A DNA stretch of 64,000 bases from assembly GCA_036675345.1 (NCBI GenBank), contig JAKFFE010000033.1, positions 207,365-271,364 on the forward strand. The letters are read 5' to 3'. Each line of letters begins with the position of its first letter. The stretch's first letter is position 1. The position numbers were made by a program, and so were the translations under genes. Shown here one piece after another: positions 33,084 through 41,547 of the stretch. The notes beneath the pieces were generated by a model, which did no database searches, had not been told where the DNA came from, and was given only the letters and a program-made list of their open reading frames with translations. Origin of the DNA: JALYOC01 sp036675345 (GTDB lineage Bacteria; Myxococcota; Myxococcia; Myxococcales; Myxococcaceae).

Positions 33084-34688
33084 ATGCGCTCACTGCCGAC
33101 GCTCCTCGTCGTTGCCACGCTCGCGGGCTGCGCGCACACCGCTTCGCCGCCGCGGACCGAGCCCGCCGCTGTTCCCTCCCCTCCCCCGGCTGTGGCACCG
33201 GTGGAGCGCAACCCCCAGGCCGGGATGACGAGGGCCAACGCCGGCATGGATCTGCTGGAGCAGAAGGGGGATCCGGCCACGGCGCTGACGATGCTGGAGG
33301 AGGCCTGGGCGCTCGGCTTCGAGCACGAGATGGTCGCGTACTACGCCGCCAACGCCGCTTCGATGGCGGGCCGCAAGAACGCTGCAGTGCAGTGGCTGGA
33401 GCTGGCGGTGCAGCGTGGGTTCGATGATCCGGGTGCACTGCGAACGGATCCCGGCCTGGCAGGCATCCGCGCCGAGCGGCGGGTGACCACCCTGATCGAG
33501 AAGCTGGAGGCGGCCGCGGCCGAGCGGCTGGCGAAGGCCAATCCGGGCAGCGGACTGGAGCGGAGCACTCCGGAGGCCGAAGGGGTGGACGTCGCTGCGC
33601 TCAAGGAACTGGTCGCCGCGGCCGAGGCGGCCGGCACCAGCGGTCTGGTGGTGGTCCGGAACGGGAAGCTGGTCGGGGAGTGGTACTTCGGATCCTCGCG
33701 CTCACCGATCGAGGCGATGTCGGCGACCAAGTCGGTGGTCAGCCTCGCGGTGGGGCTGTTGCTTCAAGACGGCCTGCTGAAGTCGATCGACGAGCCGGTG
33801 TCGACCTTCTTCCCGGTTTGGAACACCGGCGACCGCGCCAAGGTCACCGTCCGCCACCTGCTCAACCACACCTCGGGGCTGCACGCGGATCCGACGACCG
33901 AGAGGATCTACGCCAGCCCGGACTTCGTGATGCACGCGCTGGAGTCCGAGGTGGCCGAGCCCGGTGCTCGGTTCTTCTACAACAACAGCGCGGTCAACCT
34001 GCTGGCCGGCGTGGTCGGGGTGGCGGCGAAGCAGCGGATGGACCTGTACCTGAACGCGCGCCTGTTCGCGCCGCTCGGGATCACCGACGTGACCTGGTCC
34101 CTGGACAGGGCGGGCAATCCCCACGGGATGTCGGGCCTGCAGATCCACCCCGCGGACTTCGCCAAGCTCGGGCAGATGCTGCTCGATGGGGGGAGGTGGC
34201 AGGGGAAGCGGGTGCTCGACTCCAGGTGGATCGCCGAGTCCGCGCGAGGGCCGGGACAGAAGTTCCATCCGATGTGCGGCCTGCTGTGGTGGCTCGCCGC
34301 GAAGGACGTCTTCTTCGAGTTCGACGCGGCGATGTTCCAGCAACTGGCGGATCATCAGGTCGACCCGGCGGTGGTGCAGAAGCTCTCCCCGCTGCGAGGC
34401 AAGCGGGTCCGCGCCAAGGAACTGGAAGCGACACTGACCTCGCTACTGGGGCCCGAGGGCGATCGGGTGTTCTTCAAGGCGCTGCACGCGGCCCGGCTGC
34501 TGCCGCCTCGCACCGTGGAGGGCGGCTACGAAGGCTTCTCCGCGGTCGGCTACCTGGGCCAGCGCCTGGTCGTCTTTCCGGAGAAGAAGCTGGTGGTGGT
34601 CCGGATGGCCCGCGCCGGCGGCGAGGTCTCCGAAGAAGCCCTCGAGTTCGACGCCTTCAATGGGCTGGTGCGCAAACTGATCCCGTAG
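33084..34688 (+). CDS. Beta-lactamase-fold lipoprotein (class C-like/serine hydrolase)
   Basis: From the ATG at 33084 the 534-residue product has a signal peptide and lipobox LAGC. Residues about 45-150 are TPR-like helices (GDPATALTMLEEAWALG). The C-terminal part is a serine beta-lactamase/penicillin-binding fold with the SxxK motif SATKS, the YxN motif YNNS, and the typical VRHLLNHTSGL and NLLAGVVGV segments. Family members hydrolyse esters or D-Ala peptides rather than beta-lactams in many cases. The region between the domain and the C-terminus is long (DVFFEFDAAMFQQLADHQ). The upstream open frame is not translated. It is likely anchored in the outer membrane, facing the periplasm or the surface. 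Confidence 0.88.
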   Translation: MRSLPTLLVVATLAGCAHTASPPRTEPAAVPSPPPAVAPVERNPQAGMTRANAGMDLLEQKGDPATALTMLEEAWALGFEHEMVAYYAANAASMAGRKNAAVQWLELAVQRGFDDPGALRTDPGLAGIRAERRVTTLIEKLEAAAAERLAKANPGSGLERSTPEAEGVDVAALKELVAAAEAAGTSGLVVVRNGKLVGEWYFGSSRSPIEAMSATKSVVSLAVGLLLQDGLLKSIDEPVSTFFPVWNTGDRAKVTVRHLLNHTSGLHADPTTERIYASPDFVMHALESEVAEPGARFFYNNSAVNLLAGVVGVAAKQRMDLYLNARLFAPLGITDVTWSLDRAGNPHGMSGLQIHPADFAKLGQMLLDGGRWQGKRVLDSRWIAESARGPGQKFHPMCGLLWWLAAKDVFFEFDAAMFQQLADHQVDPAVVQKLSPLRGKRVRAKELEATLTSLLGPEGDRVFFKALHAARLLPPRTVEGGYEGFSAVGYLGQRLVVFPEKKLVVVRMARAGGEVSEEALEFDAFNGLVRKLIP

Positions 34689-34701
34689 GCCCCGCCACCC
34701 C

Positions 34702-35442
34702 TCAGCCAGTGACCTGCTGCCGGTCCACTGCGCGTCCCAGCGCCGCCACCCACTGCGACCCGGTCAGATACCCGCTCGCCAGCGGCGCAATCCCGGCAGG
34801 GCCCTTGTAGAGCACGGTGGGAAACCCGCTCACGCCCATCGCGCGGACCTCCTGGAACTCCGCCGCGGTCGCCCGCTTCGCATCCGGATGCTCGAACCGG
34901 GTCAGGAACGTCCCGAAGTCCAACCCGTGCGCGGTGCAGATGCTCTCGTAGAAGCCCGGTTCGGTCGGGTCCTCACCCTCGGTGTAGAACCGCCGCTGGA
35001 TCGCAGCGAACGCCTCGTAGACGCCGGTCCGCGCCCCGGCGGTCTCCTCCAGCATCCCGCGCAGCACCACGAACGCGCGGCAAGCAGGTTCGGTGTCGTA
35101 GTTGAAGGCCGGCCGATCCAGGAACCGCAAGGAGAAGGGCTGCCCGGTGCGCTCGGCGATCTCCGTCCAGTGGTGGCGCAGGAAGCCCTTGAAGCGGTCG
35201 TTCCAGGGATCGCCTCCCCCGGCGCGCAGCCCACCGACCAGCACGCGGAAGGGAAGGCCCCGGCCGATGGCCTCGGCCTCCAGCTGCTTGAGGCCGGGAG
35301 ACCCACCCCAGCACCACGAGCACATCGGGTCCCCCACGTAGATCACCTCTCCCACTGGGCGCTCCGGCTGGAGCGCGCCGCTTGCCGCTTCCATGCCGGG
35401 GAGCGCACAGACGCCGGTCTCGGGGTCACAAAGCCCCTCCAT
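34702..35442 (-). CDS. DsbA-family thiol oxidoreductase with N-terminal CDPETGVC motif
   Basis: From the ATG at 35442 the 246-residue cytoplasmic protein has an N-terminal CDPETGVC, then the thioredoxin-fold strand VIYVGDPMCSWCWG. The CSWC site follows the CxxC plan, and the cis-Pro segment is VSGFPTVLYKG. The long helical insertion (about 60-170) is typical of the DsbA/FrnE group. The short C-x6-C lead-in looks like a metal-binding or redox extension known from some DsbA-like proteins. No signal peptide is visible. The start is uncertain: an earlier TTG start would add about 20 residues. It converges on the beta-lactamase-like gene at 13 bp. Confidence 0.85.
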   Translation of the reverse strand: MEGLCDPETGVCALPGMEAASGALQPERPVGEVIYVGDPMCSWCWGGSPGLKQLEAEAIGRGLPFRVLVGGLRAGGGDPWNDRFKGFLRHHWTEIAERTGQPFSLRFLDRPAFNYDTEPACRAFVVLRGMLEETAGARTGVYEAFAAIQRRFYTEGEDPTEPGFYESICTAHGLDFGTFLTRFEHPDAKRATAAEFQEVRAMGVSGFPTVLYKGPAGIAPLASGYLTGSQWVAALGRAVDRQQVTG

Positions 35443-36353
35443 CCCAGGCGTCCGGTCCAGGTCCTTGCCAGCGGTCTTCAAGATCGTCTCCGTTCGTCTC
35501 GGCGGGAGCCCATTCGCCCGCCGTTCATGCCCCAGAGATAGCGGCCGCGGCCGGCATTCGCGACCCGCAGTCACGCACAGGGCATGTGCGTTCATGCACA
35601 CTGCGGAGAACGCCCCCGGTCGCCGACCCGGACCGCGCGGCGGAAGCACACCCAGACGAGGAGGTCACCGCTGGTCTCGCCGTGGGTCATGGCCAGCGCG
35701 GCCGCTTCCAGGTGCGAGGTCTCGTCGGAGGGAGACTCGACCCAGCTGTCCAGGTGCCCTGGTTCGACAGACCGGGATCGGCAGGCCGGGGATCACGTTC
35801 GTCTTGAGGCCGCGCAGGTGGTCCACCTTGCCGTTGATGGCGGACTCGGTGAGCACCCTGGGGGGCTCCTGGAAGGGCGACGCGGAGACGACGTGTGGCT
35901 GGCGCACCCGGTAATCCGCACCGTAAGCGAGTTTCGCCGCGCCGAGCCCCACTGGCTGTTGGTGGGCAGCTCAACACAACGCAGTGCCCTGGCGGTCACT
36001 CCGCTGCGAGAAAGCGCGCGGAGTATCGCAGCGCACTGCCCGCTGGGGCACTCCGTTGTGCTGGAGCACGATTTGCCTCCTCTACGGAGGCATCTCCTCC
36101 ACCAACACCGGTAGGGGCCCGGGCGGGCCATCAACCTCCGGGTGGCCAACTCTCGCTCGCCGGCCACGGCGCTGGACTTCCAGACCAGGGTCCCCTCGGC
36201 GTCAGTCCCCCGCGGATGCTGTCCCACGGAGCCGCAGAGGGCGGTGACAATCACCGAGTGGTTGCCCTCGGCTTCCCCAAAAAGCATGGCGGGCGAGCAC
36301 CCGGACCCGAAGGCCCGCGCACCCGCCCGCCGTCACTTCACTTCAGCCGCTTA
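35443..36353. other. Gene-poor, degraded stretch
   Basis: This 0.9-kb gap has no intact gene. It contains the rpoC fragment. Around 36060-36120 on the minus strand lies a short Cys-containing frame (SCSSTTECPSGQC) like the spacing in myxobacterial Cys-rich lipoproteins; frames before and after it do not join up, so it may be another relic. Other frames over 150 codons lack a start with a ribosome binding site and have no recognisable motif. Confidence 0.55.
35760..35952 (-). pseudogene. rpoC: Fragment of the C-terminus of RNA polymerase beta' subunit
   Basis: The minus strand reads SASPFQEPPRVLTESAING followed by KVDHLRGLKTNVIPGLPIP, which lines up with the RpoC C-terminal block SAASFQETTRVLTEAAINGK-DxLRGLKENVIMGRLIPAG. 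Over about 40 residues most positions match, but TT is replaced by PP and the MGR-IPAG end is altered and soon ends in unrelated sequence. The part preceding it (LGAAKLAYGADY) is only loosely like LGITKASLATDSFIS. This is a degraded, partial copy of rpoC far from any rpoBC operon; the functional gene must be elsewhere. A small ORF (35665-35952, 95 codons) covers it but is unlikely to make an active product. Confidence 0.78.
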
Positions 36354-37886
36354 CTAGTGACCGCGCAGCACCCACAGCGCGTCGTTGGTGAGCACCAGCA
36401 GCATCGAAGGCGATGCAGTGGGGTCATAGACGATCTGCTTCACGTTGCTGCCGGTGACCCCGGGCACCTTGGAGATCACCTTGTCGGGGCCCATCCGGTA
36501 CAGACCATCCGTCGGCGTGCCGATGAACATGGACCCGTCGTCGGTGACGGTCAGCGCGCTGACCATGTGCGGGAAATCCACCTTCACCGTCTCCACGATC
36601 TCCATCAGGTACCGGTCGGTGCGCTCGGTAACGAGCAGTCGATAAAGGCCGTAGGGATTGGTGAAGCCATCCGGACGGATGTTGCCCAGGTACATGTATC
36701 GGGCCTTGCGGCCGTTCCAGGTCAGCTCCTCCGGCGTCTCGGCGATGCCTCGCCAGAAGTCGAACTCCGCCTGCGAGTTGACCTCGGGAACGAAGGTGTC
36801 GAACCGGAACGGGGTGCGATCGACGTTGTAGGTCCCGGTCCTCATGTCCTGCTGGTCCCAGTACTTGAGTTCGAGGGTCGGGGTGACACGACCGATGTGC
36901 CAGTCGTTGGCGATCAGGACGTCGCCATCCTGCGCGATGCCCAGACCGTAGGTGTACCCGGCACGCTGCGACCCGACGCACGTCGGGGCAGTGGGATCCG
37001 CGCAACCGCTCTTGTCCATCCAGCGCGGGTGGATGTGGCTGTTGTAGATTTCCCCGTCGATACGGGTGACGCCGTGGTTGGTACCGATGAAGACCTCGCC
37101 CTTCGAGGCGCCCCGGTAAGCCTTCACGCAGCTGAGCACCGTGCGGTCCTCGTCGTGGTACGGGCTGTTGCTGTTACGGATCCCGGACACCACCCCGTGC
37201 CTGGTGGTCGTCTCCCAGAGGTGGACTTGCAGCGAGATGGTCCCGTCCTCATTGAGCTTCACGAGGTCGACGTCGCCCTTCTGGAACTCGGGGTCGTTGA
37301 TGTCGGTGCGCTCACCCGCCATGTTGTCGTCGGCGGCGAAGCCCACGTAGGCCTTGCCCGGAGCACCACCGCAAATCACCGTCGCCCCATAGGACAGCTC
37401 CGGGCTCGACAGCTGCCCGATGCCGCTGACCCAGGTGACTGAGTTCTTTTCCGAGGTCAGCACGCCGTACCGCTGCGTCTCCAGCACCCAGATGTTGTGC
37501 CCATCGTCGATGCCGACGCCCTTGATGCCCCGCGGGATGGAGTACGAGGTGCTGTAGTTCTTCAGCTCCTCTGTCGGCCACTCGGAGCGCGGTCCGGTCG
37601 GCTCGGGCGTGCCTGCGTCCGTCTCGCCGGTGCCTCCGTCGGATCCGCCATCGGTCTCGCCGGTCCCGCCATCGGTCCCGCCGTCGGTCTCGCCGGTCCC
37701 GCCGTCGGTGCCACCATCGGTCTCGCCGGCGCCTCCATCCGCCTCGCCCGTCCCACCATCCTGGCCTGGCGGCGGAATCACCTCGCACGGATTCGCCTCG
37801 CTGCAGCGCGGCCGGTTTTCGGTCGGCTCGCAACCCATGTACGACAGTGACGCGACCAGCGCGCCCAACAGCAGTCCCCTCTTCAT
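36354..37886 (-). CDS. Lipoprotein with GGTDGGTGETD repeats and a propeller-like domain
   Basis: From the ATG at 37886 the product is 510 residues. A signal peptide and lipobox (LSYMGC) are followed by a Cys-rich part (RPRCSEANPCEVIPPPG), then a Gly/Asp/Thr-rich linker with three 11-residue units of the type GGTDGGTGETD. The rest is a beta-propeller-like domain (GIKGVGIDDGHNIWVLETQR, SKGEVFIGTNHGVTRIDGEI, SALTVTDDGSMFIGTPTDGL), a pattern seen in secreted or cell-surface sensors. The linker is encoded by tandem 33-bp units, so its length may vary between strains. Confidence 0.82.
   Translation of the reverse strand: MKRGLLLGALVASLSYMGCEPTENRPRCSEANPCEVIPPPGQDGGTGEADGGAGETDGGTDGGTGETDGGTDGGTGETDGGSDGGTGETDAGTPEPTGPRSEWPTEELKNYSTSYSIPRGIKGVGIDDGHNIWVLETQRYGVLTSEKNSVTWVSGIGQLSSPELSYGATVICGGAPGKAYVGFAADDNMAGERTDINDPEFQKGDVDLVKLNEDGTISLQVHLWETTTRHGVVSGIRNSNSPYHDEDRTVLSCVKAYRGASKGEVFIGTNHGVTRIDGEIYNSHIHPRWMDKSGCADPTAPTCVGSQRAGYTYGLGIAQDGDVLIANDWHIGRVTPTLELKYWDQQDMRTGTYNVDRTPFRFDTFVPEVNSQAEFDFWRGIAETPEELTWNGRKARYMYLGNIRPDGFTNPYGLYRLLVTERTDRYLMEIVETVKVDFPHMVSALTVTDDGSMFIGTPTDGLYRMGPDKVISKVPGVTGSNVKQIVYDPTASPSMLLVLTNDALWVLRGH
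37618..37764 (-). repeat. Tandem 33-bp coding repeat (GGTDGGTGETD linker)
   Basis: Three near-identical 33-base units encode the Gly/Asp/Thr linker of the lipoprotein at 36354-37886; flanking parts are diverged copies. Such repeats can expand or shrink by slippage without breaking the frame. Confidence 0.7.
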
Positions 37887-38035
37887 AGTCTTGATAGGCC
37901 TCCCCTTGGGCAGCGCGCAGAGCAAGCGGCGTACCGGGCTCGGGACGGGGCCGATGCGTGGAGAACTCGACAGAGTGGCCCGGGGAGTGGAAGCGAAGTT
38001 CCACTCGATCGGAACGCGGCGTCCGATCAGACCCT

Positions 38036-39001
38036 CTACTGCGGGACGTCCACGAACCCTTCGCCGGTCGGGTCCTCCTGGACGCGGGTGACCTTGCCGC
38101 CCTTGATCACCTCCAGGCGCTCCAGGCGGCCATCACCGTTCCGGTCGCGCAAGATCAAGAGGTGGCCCTTCGCGACCTGGACGATCTGCCGCTCGAAGTG
38201 ACCATCGCGGTTCTCGTCGAAGCTCTCGGCGAGCTGGGTCCCGTCTCGCTTGAACGTCGTCACGGTGTCGACGTAGCCGTCCTCGTCGCGGTCCACGCTG
38301 GTGCTGACGGGGTGGCTGCGCGCAAAGGAGGAGTAGGACTCGTGGACGCCGTTGTCGTTCTCATCCAGGTACTTCCACAGCAACTCACCGTTGCGGGCGT
38401 GCTGGCTGATCTTCTCGAACCTGTCGTCGCGGTCGTGGTCGCACTCGATCGATGCCACCTCGCCGGTCTCCTTCCAGGTGCTCCGCACGCAATCGCCCTC
38501 CTCGTCCCAGCTCGCCTCGAAGAAGGGCGCCGACGGCACGGCCCGCGCGCCGCGGCCACCGAGGTAGTGACCCGCCCCGAAGGCCAGGACCGCCAGGCCG
38601 ACCATGGGCAGCACCCGTCCCGCGGACCGGCCCTTGGGAGCCGACGGATCGAGCGGGGGTCCGGCCACCTCGACGGGGACCGCGGCATCGAGCACCGCGC
38701 CACACTTCCAGCACTCACCAAAGTTCCCTGGACTCTCCTCGCCGCAGTGAGCACATCGCCGGCCGCCGGTCTCCGGAACCTCGGCCTGCAACTGGGCGAG
38801 TGCGGCGCGAGCCCGGTCCAGGTCCGAGGACCGCACCCGGACTTCGACCATCGCCTCCGGCAGTGGAAGCTCACCTGCGATGGAGGGGCGGTGTTCGCCG
38901 CGGACCTGGGATTCAATCTCTGCGGCCGTCAGCGCACTCTGAATCAGCGCTGCATGGCCGACCGTTGGCGCCTGATCGACAACGACCCACTCCTCGTTCA
39001 T
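38036..39001 (-). CDS. DUF2007 protein with zinc ribbon, membrane helix and calcium-loop-like repeats
   Basis: The 321-residue product starts with a DUF2007-like signal domain (EWVVVDQAPTVGHAALIQSA to about 70), then a zinc ribbon with C-x2-C and C-x2-C pairs (RCAHCGEESPGNFGECWKCG, about 82-105). One membrane helix (VLPMVGLAVLAFGAGHYLGG) follows. The C-terminal part holds five short Asp-rich loops, such as DRDEDGYVD, DENRDGHFE and DRNGDGRLE, that look like calcium-binding loops or FG-GAP-like edges. The order cytoplasmic sensor, zinc ribbon, helix, outside calcium loops suggests a membrane-spanning sensor; that reading is inferred from topology alone. Confidence 0.8.
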   Translation of the reverse strand: MNEEWVVVDQAPTVGHAALIQSALTAAEIESQVRGEHRPSIAGELPLPEAMVEVRVRSSDLDRARAALAQLQAEVPETGGRRCAHCGEESPGNFGECWKCGAVLDAAVPVEVAGPPLDPSAPKGRSAGRVLPMVGLAVLAFGAGHYLGGRGARAVPSAPFFEASWDEEGDCVRSTWKETGEVASIECDHDRDDRFEKISQHARNGELLWKYLDENDNGVHESYSSFARSHPVSTSVDRDEDGYVDTVTTFKRDGTQLAESFDENRDGHFERQIVQVAKGHLLILRDRNGDGRLERLEVIKGGKVTRVQEDPTGEGFVDVPQ

Positions 39002-39031
39002 CTCGCCTCCCAGCGGAGGACCAGCTTAGAC

Positions 39032-39057
39032 AACTCACGCAGGTGGGTGGCGCCGGC
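39032..39057. repeat. 26-bp exact copy of part of the DUF4261 gene
   Basis: These 26 bases are identical to 49130-49155, where they encode the AGATHLREF part of a DUF4261 lipoprotein. Here they lie in the gap between the DUF2007 gene and the Cys-rich lipoprotein gene, where the same minus-strand frame reads AGATHLRELSKLVLRWEA. It is probably the last trace of a second DUF4261 gene. Confidence 0.6.
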
Positions 39058-39088
39058 AGCGCTGGGCGACCGGTCGCGGCACGAAGAC

Positions 39089-40450
39089 CTACGGGCCTCG
39101 CAGCAACTGCTCTCCGACGTGGATGATGTTGTAGGGAACGAAGTCCTCGGCGGAGAAGTCGTTTGCGCGGGCGGGGGCATTGGCGTCGTTGTACACGAGA
39201 AAGCCGGGCGAGCCCCCGGCGGGGTGCTTCACCACGACGTCTTCGGGCGGATCCAGACGCAGGTTGACCGTGTAGAGCGCGCCCGCATCGTCCAGCACGC
39301 CGTGCAAGAATGCGATCTGGAATAGGCCCGGTGGCGCCGGTCCATACTTGACCCGCAGGGTCGGGGTTCCGGTGGCGTCCACCCGGTACAGCGAGGCTGT
39401 CTTCTCGCCGTTGTCATTCTCGTTGCGGAGCGCCAGCAAGAAGCCGTCCCCATCGGTGCGCGCGTCTAGGACGGAGAACGCCGGTGGCAGGTCGTCACGC
39501 ACGATCGGGTGACGGGTTCCATCCGCATCGATCACGCCGAGCACCGCAGCCCCGAAGTAGGCGAAGATCGCTCCGCTCCCGTTCCAGGCAAAGACGTGAT
39601 TGAGGTCGTCGAAGAGACGCGCTCCGCTGGCATCGAAGTAGGCGCGATCCACCTGCCCGACACAGGTGTACATGACCCTGTGGGTGCCGCTCTGGAAGAC
39701 GAAATCGGTCGGACCTCCACTGCTGTCGCAGGGCGGGGTGGGAAGCGCAGGGTCGTTGCCCACCGGATCGGCTGGGTAGTGCCACTGGTCATTGCTGCGG
39801 ACCATGGGGTCCGGGACGAAGCGGCGCAGTTTGAAGTTGTCCTCATCGGACTGGTCATCGATGTAGTGGAGCGTCCCCAGCGCGTCGATCCCGAAGTCGG
39901 TGATGTGGCAGGGGAAGCCAACCTTCACCACCCCTGGGCTCGTCAGGCGGGACACCGAATCCCCGGGACAGCCGCCCTCGAGGAGGGTCCCGAACAACAC
40001 CAGGTCGTTGCCGTTCCCCATGTTGGTGGAGCATTGGTGTCCGCTGTCGCAGGTGGCGATGAGGCCGGCGCAATCGGCTGAGGTTTCGCACCGGTCCGCG
40101 GCGACCACGCACGCGTTCCCGATGCAGTCCTGCCACTCCGCGCAGTGCGACTCTTCGGAGCAGGCGCCGCTGGTGAGCACGCACTGGTTGGCGCTGTCGC
40201 AGCCCTCCCAGGGATTGCAGTGGGAGGCGGTCAGACAGCGGCCCGCGGCGAGCTGGCACTGCCGGCTCCCGGTGTTGCACATCTCCCATTCGGCGCAATG
40301 CGCGTCCTGGTCACAGCCATAGACGCAGACCGACTCCTCGCACCGGCCGCCAAACCCGCATTCCCCGGCGGCGGTGCAGTCGCCGGGCGGATCGAAGACA
40401 CAGCTGGTAGCGAGCGCGAGCAGCGCCAGGAGCCCAGAACGCAAGATCAT
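39089..40450 (-). CDS. Cysteine-rich lipoprotein
   Basis: This 453-residue protein has a signal peptide with lipobox (ALATSC) and then a Cys-rich segment with about 20 Cys in spaced C-x5-6-C units (GDCTAAGECGFGGRCEESVC, DQDAHCAEWEMCNTG), reminiscent of EGF-like or myxobacterial Cys-rich tether repeats. The C-terminal half (ITDFGIDALGTLHYIDDQSD, DGFLLALRNENDNG) looks like a beta-propeller. Its ATG shares one base with the stop of the upstream gene at 40450 (translational coupling). It is likely a surface tethered protein; no function is known. Confidence 0.85.
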   Translation of the reverse strand: MILRSGLLALLALATSCVFDPPGDCTAAGECGFGGRCEESVCVYGCDQDAHCAEWEMCNTGSRQCQLAAGRCLTASHCNPWEGCDSANQCVLTSGACSEESHCAEWQDCIGNACVVAADRCETSADCAGLIATCDSGHQCSTNMGNGNDLVLFGTLLEGGCPGDSVSRLTSPGVVKVGFPCHITDFGIDALGTLHYIDDQSDEDNFKLRRFVPDPMVRSNDQWHYPADPVGNDPALPTPPCDSSGGPTDFVFQSGTHRVMYTCVGQVDRAYFDASGARLFDDLNHVFAWNGSGAIFAYFGAAVLGVIDADGTRHPIVRDDLPPAFSVLDARTDGDGFLLALRNENDNGEKTASLYRVDATGTPTLRVKYGPAPPGLFQIAFLHGVLDDAGALYTVNLRLDPPEDVVVKHPAGGSPGFLVYNDANAPARANDFSAEDFVPYNIIHVGEQLLRGP

Positions 40451-41382
40451 CAGAATTGCCTCGAGTAGTAGGCCCCGCCACCGGAGGGGGTGGCCAGGAT
40501 CCAGAGCACGCCGCCGGCAGCCGCGCCGGCGCCGCCGCTGACCATCAGGGTGTTGGCGAGGACCGAGTACAGCTGGAGCCGGTCGTAGCTCGCGCGATCC
40601 CCAGGAACCAGCGTGCGCGAGGCGAAGCGGCGGGTGAGGTCGTCGTTGATCCCGCGTGCCAGCAGCCCGAACACCGCGCCTCCTGCCAGAAGGACCCCGC
40701 CTCCGATCGCCGCGCCGGTCCCCACGGTCTTCTGCCAGGCCGCCGGATCCTGCGGGGTGGCGGGTGAGGTCGCCACCGAGGGCGGAGTGGAGGAGAGCGG
40801 AGCCTGGGGTCGCACCACCAGCGGCGCCGAGGCGGGCGCCTCCACGACTGTCGCCTCACGGGTCGGAGCGTCCTCCGCTCCAGGACCACTGGGCAGCGGC
40901 GCGGTGGCCAAAGCGGTGGGGGGAGGCACGGCTACCGTGGGTGGGACCTCCAGCTTCTCCTCCAGCAGAAGGATGGCCTGCGAGGCCCCCCGGAGATCCT
41001 GGAACTCGGTGAACTCGAACCGCGTCGGCCGCGAGAACGTTGCGTCGGGGCGCACCAGCCACAGGGTCACAGCCACCGCGTCGCCGGTGCGCTTTGCCAC
41101 CGCGAAGAGAGTCGCGCCATCGGAGGCGCCCAGTCCGGCGACGCACGCGGGCTTCACCGGCGGAGGGCAGCTCGCCCCCAGGAGGAGCGGATCGGCAGGG
41201 CGGATGGTGCCGCGGGAGGAGGCACCCTTCACCGCCTCCAGGGTCAAGCGCTGTGCGTCGGCGAGGTCCCTGGCGGAGACGGTGCCCTGAACCGGATAGA
41301 CCGCCACGGGGATGGCGCCCTGGGCGGAGGCGCTCCACATCCACAGCAGCGCCATCGGAGGCCCAACGCGAGTCAAGTTCAT
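40450..41382 (-). CDS. Exported protein with two C-terminal membrane helices
   Basis: From the ATG at 41382 the product is 310 residues with a signal peptide (LTRVGPPMALLWMWSASAQG). The periplasmic part begins AIPVAVYPVQGTVSARDLA and includes a segment with GASCPPPVKPACVAG, then a Pro/Ala/Ser-rich spacer, then two hydrophobic stretches (GTGAAIGGGVLLAGGAVFGLL and SGGAGAAAGGVLWILA) that would place the C-terminus in the inner membrane. Such proteins, with an N-terminal secreted domain and C-terminal Gly-rich helices, are frequent in myxobacteria and lack a known role. Its stop overlaps the next gene by one base. Confidence 0.8.
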   Translation of the reverse strand: MNLTRVGPPMALLWMWSASAQGAIPVAVYPVQGTVSARDLADAQRLTLEAVKGASSRGTIRPADPLLLGASCPPPVKPACVAGLGASDGATLFAVAKRTGDAVAVTLWLVRPDATFSRPTRFEFTEFQDLRGASQAILLLEEKLEVPPTVAVPPPTALATAPLPSGPGAEDAPTREATVVEAPASAPLVVRPQAPLSSTPPSVATSPATPQDPAAWQKTVGTGAAIGGGVLLAGGAVFGLLARGINDDLTRRFASRTLVPGDRASYDRLQLYSVLANTLMVSGGAGAAAGGVLWILATPSGGGAYYSRQF

Positions 41383-41547
41383 GGGTCGCCGACGTGAGGA
41401 GAGAGTGGGAAAGCGGCTCAAACCCTACAGTCGCGATACAGCGCATTTACAAGGTCTGCGGATGGAAGGAGCCTGATCTCGCGATCACGCGCGAGGAGAG
41501 GACGCGGGGACAAGGGCCAACCTCGCCAGCAGCTGAAGGTGGGCGGC

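Noticed and set aside
35665..35952. The rpoC fragment as a real small protein
   Set aside because: A GTG start without ribosome binding site, altered invariant residues and an abrupt change to unrelated sequence at both ends point to decay.
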